Of a stretch of DNA of 64,000 bases, positions 13,813-25,730 are shown in pieces (positions within the stretch are counted from its first letter, which is position 1; every line of letters starts with the position of its first letter). A program made the translations under genes and the position numbers. The notes under the pieces are model-generated. The model worked only from the letters and a program-made list of their open reading frames with translations, did not search any database and was not told where the DNA came from. Origin of the DNA: Ecdyonurus torrentis (taxonomy: Eukaryota; Arthropoda; Insecta; Ephemeroptera; Heptageniidae); contig OX439133.1 of the NCBI GenBank assembly GCA_949318235.1, positions 17,578,099-17,642,098 of the forward strand. Reading direction: 5' to 3'.

Positions 13813-13817
<5 letters not shown>

Positions 13818-14224
13818 AAAGTGTAGTAAAATTTACAAAAAAAAGTAATGTTAGAATAATTTAATTTGGAAATATATAAAATTCCCCGTAATTTGCAATT
13901 GGATTGCTTTAAAAAAGAACAATTTTATTTAATTTTTACATAATATATTAACACTGACTGTAACTTACCGTATAATTTCACAATAATAATGATAAATGGT
14001 TTTTATTAGAGGCCAAAATTGTATACAACATAATGATATACATGTGTTATTAGGAAATTTATCGTTTTAAAAATGATCAACGCAGAAATACAACTATTTT
14101 TAAAAGTTCTTTTTATAATATTAACTAATTGCAACTTAAAGCCCTTATAAACTTCTTTTTTTTAAACAATTAGAATACTTGATTTATATTTAATATACCT
14201 TATTACCCCGAATCAGCTCGTCCG

Positions 14225-14360
14225 TTTCCGCACTCGTGGACTAGTGAGCTGTGACGTCATATATCCGCAGCTGCTATTTTGTATATGAGAAATCAATTAG
14301 AAATCAATAACCCTATTCAAATCAACGTTGATATTTAGGTATGTTAGGATATTAGACATG
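14225..14360. repeat. Half copy of the 5.75/8.17-kb palindrome
   Basis: GAGCTGTGACGTCATA followed by TTGATATTTAGGTATGTTAGG matches the right-hand half and 3' flank of the palindromic element. The left arm is missing or unrecognisable. Confidence 0.55.
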
Positions 14361-14623
14361 TTTTTTGTTCTAAGTATTCTACGCCTTTAAAGGATGATTA
14401 CACAATACCGAAGTAAAATTAAATGATTTAGCAACTCGTCATTGGATAGACCTTTACGCCAGTAACCTCTAACTTTTAAAATAATTGTTCATTTCTTAGA
14501 AAAAATATTTATTTTTATTAGAGATTTTTTTTTATTATTATTTACTTGGTTGCTACTTTATTATTATTAAAGCTTTTATCATTTTTTCCAATTGAAATAC
14601 GGTGTGTAGGTGTACAAAAACCA

Positions 14624-14625
<2 letters not shown>

Positions 14626-14669
<44 letters not shown>
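14626..14669. repeat. (TC)n microsatellite
   Basis: About 22 TC units. This is the second CT-type tract in the window. Confidence 0.95.
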
Positions 14670-14672
<3 letters not shown>

Positions 14673-14974
14673 ACAAAATGCTGTCTCTCTGGGTTTTGTT
14701 GTGACACACGCTTGGTTTTACAAGATTTTAACTTTACACATTAACAAAATTACTTTTCCAACTTTCTGAAAATGTACAAAATATGTTTTCTCTCACTCTT
14801 ACTTGTCATAAACCGTTCGTATATAAGTTTTTATTATAAACCTACATAAAGTCCACATATAATTTAATAATACTTTTACAAAATAACATATGATGTGCGG
14901 TAAAAACTTTTTGTTTTTAAATATATTTTGTAATTTTATTTATTTGTGTAAATTATAATTAAGGACCAGTGTTA

Positions 14975-15180
14975 GTATATATCGAGGGCTACGCGGCAAT
15001 TTGAAACTTGTGCAGCCTCCGCGCGCGCAAGATTGAAACATAAAATGGATCCTCCGCGCACTTACTTTTTGGTACATATGCAGCCTCCGCGGCCACTAAT
15101 ATTGAAACATGGATAATCTCCGTGGACACTGCGAATGAAACATATGTACATTCCGCGCGTACGAAAAGTGACACATCTGA
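14975..15180. repeat. ~40-bp tandem array with CCTCCGCG cores
   Basis: Five or so units contain CAGCCTCCGCG- or TCCGCGC-type cores alternating with TTGAAACAT(A/G). Units are about 40 bp and well diverged. The layout resembles the arm subrepeats at 1.55-2.38 kb but with a different sequence. The 61-residue minus-strand frame is repeat translation. Confidence 0.7.
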
Positions 15181-16375
15181 ATAATTTGCAGAGTTTTATG
15201 ATTACAAATTTTAAACACAAGTTTTTTTATTTCTCTGATACAAAACTTAATGATTTAATGATGTAAATAAAATTTAAATAAGGTATAATAGATAATTTTA
15301 CAATAAAAATATATTACCATTACATTTTTTTTTAATTAATATGCTAATAATGTTTTAAAAACAAAGTTTTTATTTATTTTAAATGGAAAATGCTTTTCAA
15401 AGCTCTGATTTTTTTTGAAATAGAATTTTCTTGTGATTCATTTAATGAATTTAAAAAAAAGCTACCCTACCTCAAGTCAACTTATGAATGATGAGCTAGA
15501 GTATTTTCTTATCATACATACACTTCAAAGGTCAAAATTGTAAACATCCTGTCTAGTTGACTATTGCCGGTAAATGTTTCAGTTTTTATTCTTCTTGTGG
15601 AGAGTTTAGTTGTATTTTTAGTTATTACGTATAAATTTTACGAGTGATTTTTTAAAAAATTAAATTATTTAATTTAAATTATAATAATTGCAGTGAATAA
15701 AAAAAAAGCAGAGCATTTGTGAAGTGTGTAATTTCATTGTGGTTTTGATTAGATTATTTTTTATTAAAAAAATTGAAGAAGAGTCTTAAAATTTTAAGGT
15801 AGGTTTCTTTATGTGTTATTTTAGGTGATAGTTTAAATTCTTTAAGTTAGTATAGAGAAGGTGTTAAAATATTTTGATGAGGAAAACATTTCAAATTTTA
15901 CTTTTAAACGTATGATTTTATTTCTTTTGAACATATGCATTTACTTTTCATTGCATGTTTATTTATTTATTCATTGATACATTTACCTATTTATAAATAA
16001 ATTTATTTATCTATTGCTTTATTTATTGATATGATCATTTATTTATTAATTATCTGTCTATTTATAATTTTTTTTAAATAGTTTTTTAAAGTTTAATTTT
16101 GTTTTTATAAATTTTGCACTTTTTTTTCCTTTAAATTTAAACACAGTCTGTAAAACATTGCTTCTTTACTTTTATTTACATATGTTTTATTTTTTTGTCT
16201 TATTTTAAGGTATTTCTTCGTATTTTGCATCAGACTTGCATGTATAGTGTTTTTGTGACGAACGTCTGGCTTTTTTTCGATTGTTTAATTGTAAAGCAAA
16301 AAAAAGTTATAGAGCAAATATGTAACTTTACTAAAATAAAAATAAATTGATAGAGAATACTTCTAACTTTTTTGT
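15181..16375. other. AT-rich sequence, no recognised feature
   Basis: Poly-A/T runs and ATTTATTT-type low complexity dominate. I see no exon with good splice sites, no RNA gene and no terminal repeats. Confidence 0.6.
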
Positions 16376-16663
16376 AGGGTGTATGCATTTACGTTAAAGT
16401 TGAATCCCTCAATAACATAGGCCGCATAGGAAAATGACACATTTGTTCACATTATAAATACAAAGCAATATTTTTAAGAGCATTGATGTTGTTAATAGGT
16501 TGAATTATAAAGTATCTCAAGTATGCGAGAAAAATAAGAATAACAAAAAAATAACCGAAAATGAAAGAGATAAAAACGAAATTTGTCTTATATTAAATAA
16601 CGTTATTAATTACTCCAGTATGGCATCCAAGTGCATTAAATATGACGTCATACGCATTCACCC
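16376..16663 (-). mobile_element. Family A element, complete, minus orientation
   Basis: It runs from AGGGTGTATGCATTTACG to TGACGTCATACGCATTCACCC. Both termini are recognisable, at a length of 288 bp, close to array copies. Its internal blocks (TAAAGTTGAATCC, GAGCATTGATGTTGTTAATA, CTCAAGTATGCGAGAAAAAT) are the complements of those in the plus-oriented array copies. Confidence 0.82.
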
Positions 16664-17149
16664 ATACAAATAATTTAAACAATATATTTACGTTACTCTT
16701 TACAGTATTTCAATAATCTGTAAAAGAGATAAAATATAATGGTTATAAACGTCTTTACTCCTCGTGCAGTTAAAATATGTGTGATAGTAAAGTGATATTT
16801 TTGTACAATATTCTAATGAATACGTATGAAGATGTGCATTATATAAAACTAAAATGATGAATTATTATTGTCAAAAATGAGTCAAAGGGCCATGTAAAGT
16901 GACGCTTACATAATAATAATAACTGGTTTTTATTAGAGGCCAAAAAAAGGTACAAACCCACTTACATGGGCCTCTGACTTTTTTAAAAACAATTTGAAAC
17001 AGATAGAGTATTTCTTCATTTCTTACATCTAAATACATTATACATAATTATCAAAAAATCACACAAGAAAAATATATTCTGTAGTTAATTTTTAATTACC
17101 GTGTTATAATAGTTCTATCGTGAGTCAAAAGAATGTGCCCTTACTGTGT

Positions 17150-17245
17150 AGTTAGGCCGTGGCTGGCCTGTGTGTGCTCTTCCATTAATTGGAAAGTCCT
17201 TACCTGTCGATAAGACAATGTCTTGACTGGGTCTGGGATTGGTGT
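17150..17245 (+). mobile_element. SINE-like fragment, plus strand
   Basis: TTGGAAAGTCCTTACCTGTC ... GATAAGACAATGTCTTGACT matches the minus-strand segment at 11.16-11.24 kb in opposite orientation. It lies 200 bp upstream of the receptor cyclase exon and does not touch its splice acceptor. Confidence 0.65.
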
Positions 17246-17446
17246 TGCACAATAACGCAATATGGCTAGCAATATGGCAAAATGTGTTTATATATTTATT
17301 TTCAAAATTTCATAAAAATTAATCAATGATATTTTTAAGTCATGAAAACATTAATATATCTGTTAAAAATTAAGCTTTCTTGGAATGTGATATTTTTTTC
17401 TTTGAAAACCTAACATTTACTTACCTTAAATATTTAATTTTCACAG

Positions 17447-17585
17447 GTTATTGCGCATTTCGTTGGTCAAACCCGTAGTCTTGAGTTCGAACCTGGGAAG
17501 ACGATACACTGGTCAGGAGGACGAACTGAAGCTCCACCTGACACACCTCCTTGCGGCTTTGATGGCGAACTATGTCCTGATAATT
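17447..17585 (+). CDS. Receptor-type guanylate cyclase, juxtamembrane extracellular exon
   Basis: This internal exon encodes 46 residues plus one base. Its acceptor is TTTTCACAG and its donor is GTAAGTAT. The translated stretch GKTIHWSGGRTEAPPDTPPC followed by GFDGELCPDN carries the signature of the natriuretic peptide receptor/particulate guanylate cyclase family just outside the membrane: an IHW-x-GG-R block, a PPD-x-P block, then a Cys-Gly-Phe. In that family the receptor binds a peptide outside the cell and makes cGMP through a cytoplasmic cyclase domain. The exon starts in phase 0 and ends in phase 1. The one leftover base (T) joins correctly to the exon at 21451. Codons are GC-richer than the flanks. 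Upstream extracellular exons and the N-terminus are outside the window or too short for me to see. Family assignment is from recognised motifs and was not searched. Confidence 0.85.
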
Positions 17586-17635
17586 GTAAGTATCTAGAAA
17601 TATTAATCTCTCTTTGGTTTCGTGCTTTTTCTTCT

Positions 17636-17860
17636 CTTTTCTTTTCTTTTCTTTTCTTTTCTTTTCTTTTCTTTTCTTTTCTTTTCTTTTCTTTTCTTTT
17701 CTTTTCTTTTCTATCCTATCCTATCCTATCCTATCCTATCCTATCCTATCCTATCCTATCCTATCCTATCCTATCCTATCCTATCCTATCCTATCCTATC
17801 CTATCCTATCCTATCCTATCCTATCCTATCCTATCCTATCCTATCCTATCCTATCCTATC
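17636..17860. repeat. Compound pentanucleotide microsatellite (CTTTT)n(CTATC)n
   Basis: About 15 CTTTT units are followed directly by exactly 30 CTATC units (17711-17860). It starts 50 bp after the exon donor, so it lies near a functional splice site. Long Phe/Tyr/Pro-repeat frames here are artefacts. Confidence 0.97.
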
Positions 17861-19567
17861 CTTTTCTTTGAACCTTGCAATCATTTTTGCCAATTTTTAA
17901 CCCAGAAAAAAAAAAAAATTACAAAAATCCCGTATAAATCTGTCATCTGGATTTTAACATTATAATCTACATCCACTATTTGGTGGAAATCAAAGTAATG
18001 GAAAATAAATAAGACATCAATGACTCCGGCTGAATCAATGTTAATTTTTAGGTATGGTAGGATACAATACTGTCATTAGTCAAGTTTTTGTTCCACGTGG
18101 TCTATGTCTTTATAAAAGCATGAATAACTTTTAATTGTTTTTTTAAAGTAAAAAAAAAAAATCTAAAGATAAAAGTATATTATATAATATGTATTTCCAA
18201 GTTTCTTGATTTATTGTTGTTGTTGTTCTGTATTGAATATATATAAAAAGTGTTTGAAATAGTTTTTTTTTTTTTTTTTTAATGAAAACATTTAATATAC
18301 GAACTTAAATTTACTTTACATTTACTCTCATGAAATCACAACATTATTTCTTAAAAACTTAACAACTTTTCTTGTTACTAAAAAGTTTTAAATAAGTCTA
18401 GATCGAAAAACCAATATATTAAAATTGTGCTAATCACAAAGTACGAATCGTTCTTATTTCAATAAAAAGTTATGTCTAAGTCCATTATCATATAAAACTC
18501 AAAAAGTTATTTAAATAATTTTTTACATAGCAATTTGATCGAGTACGACTTGAATTTTAATAAAATTTATCACCAAACTTTTGCTCTAACTTTTTTTTTT
18601 TTTTTTTTTTTTGTTAAATGAAAAAAATAAAAAAAATTTAGCAATAAAAAAAGTATCAAATTAAAAAAAAAAATAATAATATGTAAAAAAAAAGTTTTTT
18701 TTGCTGCAAATACAGATTATTTCACTTCAAAGGACTTTTTTTTTTAAGAAAAAGAAATCATTTTACAAATTTGTAGATTGGAATTCGTTTGAATTAATTT
18801 TGAAGAGAGAGAGAGAGAGAGAGAGAGGACTCTACATAAGAAATATTTTGATATTTTTAGAGAGAAAAACAAGATAAAATGTTTACCGGTCAAACTGAAC
18901 GAACTACACTTTACAAATTTCACTCAAAATGAACGATCTACGTTTGGACACTTCTACGCGTTTTCACTGGAGAACTATACATACATGGTGAACGATGTAT
19001 GGGGTTATAAACACACATTAGATTGTGAATAAAAAAAAAAAAAAAAAATAAAAAACTAACTATGATACTTGCAGGTGTAATCGTAATTTTCCCCAAAAAT
19101 TCCGGTCTCTACTTATTTTGAATATTACATAATCCTATTAAATCACCTTACATTAAATTAATCAATCTATAAGCCTACAACAGTCCACTAAATTAACTAA
19201 AACTTTAGTAAACTGCACTATACTATTTATTAACGTAAATTAGACATGAATATCAAAGCAAATTAGTATTATATAGAGTAGAGTGATAACGTCTTTATGT
19301 TTGAATGTCGGCAATCTTTGAGACTTGTTCAAGTGAGTAAACATTGAGAAACTTCTTCGCTACAACTACTCGTGTCTAAAAATATCAGTTCTTATGTTTA
19401 CATACTGTCTCTAGTATGTAACGATAAATATATACACACAAGTATTTAAATTTTACATATTCATAGTGATATTGTAATTAATTAAGAAAATTTAGTATAA
19501 CATTTTTATTATGAAAATAAATCAGTTTGATTTTTTTTTTTTTTTTAGTTTTCTGAAAGTATATCTA

Positions 19568-19876
19568 AAGTGTGTGTACGCATGACGTCATTCTGAATGC
19601 TTTTCGATACTCTTCTTGAGCAATGAATAACAATGCTCAGCATAGTACAAACGTATAGTTTTTGACTACTTTTTTGAGAAATTAGCTTTATTATTATTTT
19701 TTGTTTCTTGCATACTTGAAAAACTATTTCAACCTGTTAACAGCATCAATACTCTTAAAAATATTGTAAAGTATTTTTAAAGAGGCAAAATGAGTCATTT
19801 TCCCATACCGGCCCATGTTATTTAGTACTCACTTATGGCGTCGACTTTAACATGAATGAAACCAACCAACCTATAG
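19568..19876 (+). mobile_element. Family A subtype copy, plus orientation
   Basis: It starts at TGTGTGTACGCATGACGTCA, passes through CAGCATAGTACAAACG, CATACTTGAAAAACTA and GCGTCGACTTTAACATGAATG, and ends near AACCTATAG. The central blocks match the array family while the tips differ from AGGGTGTAT. A near-identical inverted partner lies at 20195-20815. Confidence 0.75.
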
Positions 19877-19904
19877 TATCCCGTATTTTAATATCTCCAG
19901 AATC

Positions 19905-19929
19905 GCTGCAGCAGTTTTTTCAAAAATCA

Positions 19930-19964
<35 letters not shown>

Positions 19965-20032
19965 CTTTATAAGCGTAATGTTACATAAGGGGTACCCCAG
20001 CTTTTCCCGCGCGTTATACCAATAAGCTCCAT
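19905..20032. mobile_element. 3' fragment of the AATGGAGG-type MITE
   Basis: TTTTTTCAAAAATC, an A-run (19931-19961), AAGCGTAATGTTACATAAGG and AAGCTCCATT correspond in order to the right half of the elements at 21922-22124 and 52463-52680. The left end is missing. Confidence 0.65.
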
Positions 20033-20194
20033 TGGTTATTCATTTATTACTATTTTTTATTGTCATTACAGTCAATGAAAAGAATAAATTACGTAACTCA
20101 AAGCTTTATTTTTGACATTATAGCATAAATAATGGTAAATTAGAACAACATAAATTATTATGCTGAACAAATATTCTTTATAACCTTTACTATA

Positions 20195-20815
20195 AAGTAT
20201 ACGGTGGTTTCATTCATGTTAAAGTTAACGCCATAAGTAAGCGCTAAATAACATGGGTCAGTATGGTAAAATGACCCATTTTTACAGTTTAAAAATACTT
20301 AGCAATATTTTAAAGAGCATTGATGCTGTTTACAAGTTCAATTAGTTTTTCAAGTATATATGCAAAAAAAAAAATAATTATACCAAAAAATAGCTAATTT
20401 TCCAAAGAAAATAGCAAATACTACGTTAGTTCTATACTGAGCAATGTTATTTATAGACCCCTTGCACATCCTTGCGCTTTGTCGCCATGTTTGTGGTGCC
20501 TAATGCATTGTCCAGCATAGGGGAAAACTTCGTTTTTCCTAATTTTTCACATAAAAAATAGTTTATTTCAACTCAACAAATTTTTCTCATATCCTTCGAG
20601 CTTATTAGGAGCTAGAAATAAGGCTTTGATTGAGGTTTGAAGCTTCTTTTGCTATTTAAAATATAAAAATGATGTTTTTCCTATGCTGGCCTATGTATTC
20701 CTGACCAACAAAATGGCGGCTCTTAAATATGAGTGCAAGCGGTCTATTGCTCAAGAAGAGCATTGAAAAGCATTCAGAATGACGTCATGCAAACACACCG
20801 TATAGTATATTCATA
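20195..20815 (-). mobile_element. Family A subtype copy, minus orientation, carrying a nested element
   Basis: The outer ends ACGGTGGTTTCATTCATG and CATGCAAACACACCGT are inverted repeats. Its flanking halves match 19568-19876 in reverse (TTGCTCAAGAAGAGCATTGA, AAGCATTCAGAATGACGTCA). The copy is about 300 bp longer than its partner because of the insertion at 20453-20747. Confidence 0.8.
20453..20747. mobile_element. Nested MITE, ends ATAGACCCCTTGCAC
   Basis: The left tip ATAGACCCCTTGCAC and right tip GTGCAAGCGGTCTAT are complements with one mismatch. Removing the 295 bp closely restores the family A sequence seen at 19.6 kb (CAATGTTATT + TTGCTCAAG), apart from a two-base difference. That places the insertion later than the host copy. 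It has no transposase. Confidence 0.82.
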
Positions 20816-21450
20816 TTATGCGTTATTGAAGTAATTGAGCTGAAAATTAGCTAGCGTAATTACTAAATATTATTTATTTTAGTCAGAGCATAAGAATTTT
20901 TTGTTATATAAATTATTTTGATGAACTTTTGATGTTTTAAAATTTTACTTCAATTTTTACCAAGCTCTTCAATAAAGTGTAAATTTGTAAAGTAATGTCA
21001 ATTTGATGTGAATTTTTTTTAACACACTTGAAACACCACATTATAACAATTTTGAAGTTGCACAGGGTGATAATTGAAAATGGAAATCCTTTTTAAATGC
21101 TTATTAAAGCATTGAGTAGGAGAGTTGAATGATATTGCGCATTATCGTCATATTGTAGTATATTGGAAATCGTCTTCCCCCCCCCCCCCCCCTCGATCCC
21201 GTTTTCATATATAATATTATAATATTTTCCAGAATTCTTTCATTTGCTAGATATTTATTTTCTTTGACTTCAAATGGAAAAAAAAAAAGCCAATCTAACT
21301 TACTTTTTGAATGCAAATTTATTTATTAATTTTACAAAAAATTGTTACAGGGCCTTTGATCCCATGATTTTGAACATACTTTCGTGGACAATAATCAACA
21401 TACTTATTTCAATACTTACAATTATTAATGTTCAATTATTTTTATTTCAG

Positions 21451-21532
21451 CGATTCCTGGCTACGCTATTCTAAGTATCGTCCTTAGTTCTGTGGTTGTC
21501 ATTCTATTCATTGTCTTCTTCATTACATATCG
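21451..21532 (+). CDS. Receptor-type guanylate cyclase, transmembrane exon
   Basis: This 82-bp exon has acceptor TTATTTCAG and donor GTAAGTAA. Joined in phase to the previous exon (its first two bases complete the split codon as Ser), it encodes SIPGYAILSIVL followed by SSVVVILFIVFFITYR. That is a single hydrophobic helix of about 22 residues ending in a Tyr-Arg stop-transfer, as in single-pass receptor guanylate cyclases, where the helix links the ligand-binding domain to the kinase-homology domain. The exon ends two bases into a codon, so the next exon must begin with its third base. I could not find that exon in the remaining 42 kb. It may be in the array, unrecognised, or beyond the window. 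Confidence 0.85.
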
Positions 21533-21921
21533 GTAAGTAACGTTTTGTTTTTAAATCTTCGTATTTTAGGAAATAAGACATTTTACTGACCCAGGCAGTT
21601 TATAGTAATATTAACATTGTTACAACATGCGTTGATCTAGTCATTATTTACAATTAAATATATAATACTATATAAATAAGATGCATTTGGTCAACCGGGG
21701 TGACTTTGACGCCCGGGGTGACTTAGAAACACCCATTTATCTTTTCTTTGGGCACTCATTTCAAAATTTTAAAACTTGTCATTAAGAGCAAAACCAAATT
21801 TGAAAAATATAAAGATTCTTCAAATTGCTAAAATGAGGCCCCAAGACAGAGATAATTGGGTGTTCAAAGTCACCCCACTTGTCTGTACATTAATTTACGT
21901 TCATTTACAAACGTTTTTTCT

Positions 21922-22124
21922 AATGGAGGTTATCGGTTTAAAAAATTCTTTAAAAAAGACTATAGCTTAAAACACGTAAATTATGTCTAAAATTTCTCTG
22001 AAATTAGTGGAGTAGTTTTCTCAAAAAAATGTGTTTTTCCTCTTAAGCGTAATGTTAAATTAAGGGACCCTTAGCTTCCCCTGGGGTTTACCCGTGCGCT
22101 AAGCCGATACCGATAAGCTTCATT
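21922..22124. mobile_element. MITE with AATGGAGGTTATCGGTTTA ends, copy 1
   Basis: The left end is AATGGAGGTTATCGGTTTA and the degenerate right end is AAGCCGATACCGATAAGCTTCATT. The internal blocks TTAAAACACGTAAATTATG, GGAGTAGTTTTCTCAAAAA and AAGCGTAATGTTAAATTA match copy 2 at 52.46 kb. Length is about 200 bp and it is non-coding. Confidence 0.85.
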
Positions 22125-22301
22125 AACAATGCTTTATGTTGAAAGTCACATTTTAGTCAGTAAAATGTTCCAAATTTGAATGTGTGGTAAACATAATAAT
22201 TTTTTTCAAGTCATGATGAAAATTTTCTGAAAAAAGTTAAGTATTATTTATGGGCTCCTTTCGTATATAATTAAGATTTATGTTAGACGTATATTTATAT
22301 T

Positions 22302-22465
22302 CAGGGGTGTCTTTAGGAAGGGGTGGATTGAGGGTCCGCCCCCCCCCCCTCGTCAGGTCTGAAAAAGCATGAGCAAAGGGATGGTTCCCCTTCTTTGCCT
22401 ATATTCAATATAAAATGTCGCTGGACCACTTCCGTTGTAAAATCTTGGCTACGCCACTCTTTATA
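22302..22465. mobile_element. Degenerate inverted-repeat element
   Basis: AGGGGTGTCTTTAGGAAGGG at the left weakly pairs with CTTGGCTACGCCACTCT at the right, around a C-run (22339-22349) and a GC-richer middle. It looks like an eroded DNA-transposon remnant. The terminal match is imperfect. Confidence 0.4.
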
Positions 22466-23302
22466 TTAATGTTTATATATTTATGTTATTTTTATATAAA
22501 TTTCAAAATAAACGAAGTAGGTAAGATTGAAACTATGCATTGGATTATTGTTAATTGCATTTTCTTCCTTTCATAAAACCAAAACCGCAAGTTTTTGCTT
22601 AAAGCCATAGACAAAACGTATTCTCTTTAATGATTCAACACAAAATGAGATCAACAGAACTGATGCCAATTTTTACTCTACAAGAGAGTGTGAAAATACT
22701 GTAAATTAAGGTATTTGTGTGAGTTATAATGTTTATGACGTCAGAAACATGCAAAAATTAGTATGAAAATGTTGTGCTGGTTGCATAAGTTGACATTTTC
22801 TGATCACTGCTACGGAGCTTCAGTTGGGTTTTGAGACAAACTAAAGTTATTTATATATGCAAGTCCATCAAGTGGTTAGTGATTTAAATAACAGTGTTTT
22901 CTTAAAGTAATCTATTTCTTGATATCATGTTAAAAAATACTCAAACCAAATTGTAAAAACTATTAATGATCGTATAAAAAAACTACCATATTTATTTTCT
23001 TTTATTTTAATTTTTTTTTTAAATATTTATTAAAATACATTTTTCACAAACAAAAAAATTATTTTAAAAAAATAACATTTATTACAACTTATTTTATAAT
23101 ATTTTAAAAGTAAATTTATAAATAAAATGATAATAAACAATGATTTAGATGAATAATACACTCAATAGGTAGATATGGCATTACTTTTTAAATGTTATTT
23201 GTCGATCGAATGTTAACTATTTTGAGGTTGAGAAATATGCGGTTATCAATTTATGAAATATTGCAACGATAATATTATATAATTAACTACCGTTGAATTT
23301 AA

Positions 23303-23663
23303 TTAATGAGGGAAGTTACCAACTTGACTAGGACTAAAAATCGTTAAAAGAAGAACTAAATGCTCAAAATATTATATTTGACATATCCAGCAACACAAAC
23401 AATAAAATTATTCAAATATCATAAAGTAATAAAAAAAAAAGTTCCTAAAAAGTTTTAAATATTAATTTTCATTTTAGATAAGTTTCTAATTGAAATTTTC
23501 ATATTTAACTGTAATCTTTAAAGTGAAATAATATTTATATTTGACCGTGTTTTTACATGTTTTACGAAGCTAAATTATTATTTTCCTTTTCTTCTTTACT
23601 TTGTGTTAATTTTATAATTTGCGTCTTGGTTGCCAGATATCAGACGGTCACCAACTCCCTTAA
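23303..23663 (+). mobile_element. TTAA-bounded module
   Basis: It begins TTAATGAGGGAAGTTACCAA and ends CAGACGGTCACCAACTCCCTTAA. TTAA stands at both edges with inverted GGTNACC blocks inside. It is the plus-oriented counterpart of the element at 9205-9604, slightly shorter. Confidence 0.75.
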
Positions 23664-25066
23664 AGATAAGACCTATTAAAGTTTAATAGGGTGTATCAGT
23701 AGGACATTTTATGAAATGCGCTTGGAAACCATACTGGATTAATACGTAACATTGTTCAGTATAGAAACAACTACGTTTTTTGCTTTTGACTTCGCTAACT
23801 CGTGTTTTTTATTATTATTATTTTTCTCACATACTTGAGATACCATTTTAACCTTTTAAAAGCATCAATGCTCTCAAAAATATGTCTTACTATTTTTACA
23901 CTCGCAGAATAAATAATGTTCCTATATTGGCATATGTTATTGAGTAATCCAACATGGCGTCGACTTTAACATAAATGCATGCACCCTATTGTATTGGTTA
24001 TGACGTCAGAAATAGGCAAAAATTAGCATAAAAATGTCTTGTGATTCGCAATAGTCGAAATTTTCTGATCATTACTGCGGAATCACAGTTGGGTTTTGCG
24101 ACAAACTAATGTTATTTATGTAATTCTCGTCAAGTGTTGTGTGATGTAAATTCTAATATTTTCTTCATGTCTATGCAACTAATTTAAAAAAAGTTATTTA
24201 AAATCATAATAAGAAAACTATTAATGACATCATAACAATGTTTACCATATTTATTTTGTTACATTTTACTTTTAACTTTTATTAAACAAAAATTTTTAAT
24301 AAAAATTCATTTTTACTTATATAAAACAATTAATTAAAAATAATATCATATAGTACGTAGATTATTATATTTTATATATAAATTTATAAATTAAATAACA
24401 ACAAACGGTAGTTTAAAGTGGAAAAAACTGATCTTATGTTCTCATTACTCTCAAGATGTATTGTGACGATCGATGATGATTAGTTTGCTCAAAAGTAATG
24501 TACGTTAAAACGTGAAGAAATAATCAAATTTATGAGATTGACAAAGTAAGTTATTGACCTAGAACAGCTTATGTTGATGAGTCATCTAACATGCCGTCGA
24601 CGTTAACATGAATGCATACACAGTACACACTATTGCAATATTGTTAAACAATTATTATTAGTATTTTGTCTGGCTTTTTCTTCCTTCTATGACATCAAAA
24701 CTGCAAGCTTGTGCCTAAAGCCATAGACAATATTATTTTGTTCTCATTAATATTTAAACACAAAATTTGATCTACAGAACTAATGACATTTTAACCAGAA
24801 TGTAAATTTGGCCCCACAAGAGAGTGAAAATACTGTAGAGTATGCTATTTGCGTGACTATTTCTTTTTTTGACGTCAGAAATAAGTAATGTTGGTCACGT
24901 TGCATAAGTCAAAATTTTCTAATCAGTGCCAAGGCACAGTTTTGAGACAAAGTAAGATTTTTATGTAAGTCTCATTAAGTGTTCGGCGATAATTTCTATT
25001 ATTTTCTTCTGGCGTATTTCTTATAATCAAATTAAAAAAATTAAAAATGCATTTATCAAAAGAATG

Positions 25067-25186
25067 GACCACTTGCAATAAAATGTTTTTAATTGTTGCA
25101 GCAAGTAAGTGAAAACGATTTTTACATAAGAAATGCATTAAGAATTATTCAAATTATTTTAAAAAGTTCGTTCATTGCAAGTGGTC
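25067..25186. mobile_element. Short MITE-like element, GACCACTTGCAAT ends
   Basis: GACCACTTGCAAT on the left and ATTGCAAGTGGTC on the right are perfect 13-bp complements, 120 bp end to end. The equivalent positions of the related blocks at 32.5 kb and 48.4 kb do not show it, so it is specific to this copy. Confidence 0.75.
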
Positions 25187-25439
25187 AAATTGAAATTACA
25201 ATAAAACATTTAATATTTTTTTTGTTTTATTAAAAATATATATTTGTATCATGTAAATACATTCTTAAACATTTAATTTTTAAGGATAATTCTCTTTTAT
25301 GCTTCCTCTTTTTAGTGTGGGACGATCGTATTGAAAATAATTTGCGGTACAGGAAAATGCATATTATTACAAATTGCATAATAACTACGTATTATCAACA
25401 TTCAGCTGCTTCGGGATTAGATTAATAGGTAACTAAAAA

Positions 25440-25698
25440 AAAAAGGTGTATCCGCATGACGTTTTAATAACTGGGCTTGCAGACCATAGTGGATTAATGA
25501 ATGAATTTGTTCAGCATTGAACAAACTACGTTTTTGAATATTTTCTTTGTGAAATAAGCATTTTGTGATTATTATGATTTGTCTCACATATTTGAGATAA
25601 TAATTTGACAAAGCAGTATTTCTGGTACTTGGTGTGAGATCACGTCTAGTGTATAGGCATTTTGCTTTTTTCTCATCACTTGTTGGGTATTTTACATG

Positions 25699-25730
<32 letters not shown>

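Larger units (their letters stand above)
17586..21450 (+). other. Intron between the two receptor guanylate cyclase exons
   Basis: The phase-1 intron is 3.87 kb, from GTAAGTATC to TTTTTATTTCAG. It contains the compound pentanucleotide repeat, AT-rich sequence without features (17.9-19.5 kb, including T- and A-runs), two oppositely oriented family A copies, one with a nested element, and a short C-run (21177-21192). Confidence 0.75.

Noticed and set aside
17614..17900. Phe- and Tyr/Pro-repeat open frames after the receptor exon
   Set aside because: Artefact of the pentanucleotide repeats downstream of a valid splice donor.
21177..21192. C-run as a regulatory G-quadruplex
   Set aside because: A single short homopolymer with no evidence of function.
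20880..21450. A missed exon in the last part of the 3.9-kb intron
   Set aside because: The phases of the two flanking exons already match each other and no other frame with splice sites was found.
21776..21970. 64-codon frame near the transmembrane exon as a further receptor exon
   Set aside because: No kinase-homology-like sequence and wrong splice phase; it overlaps the start of a MITE.
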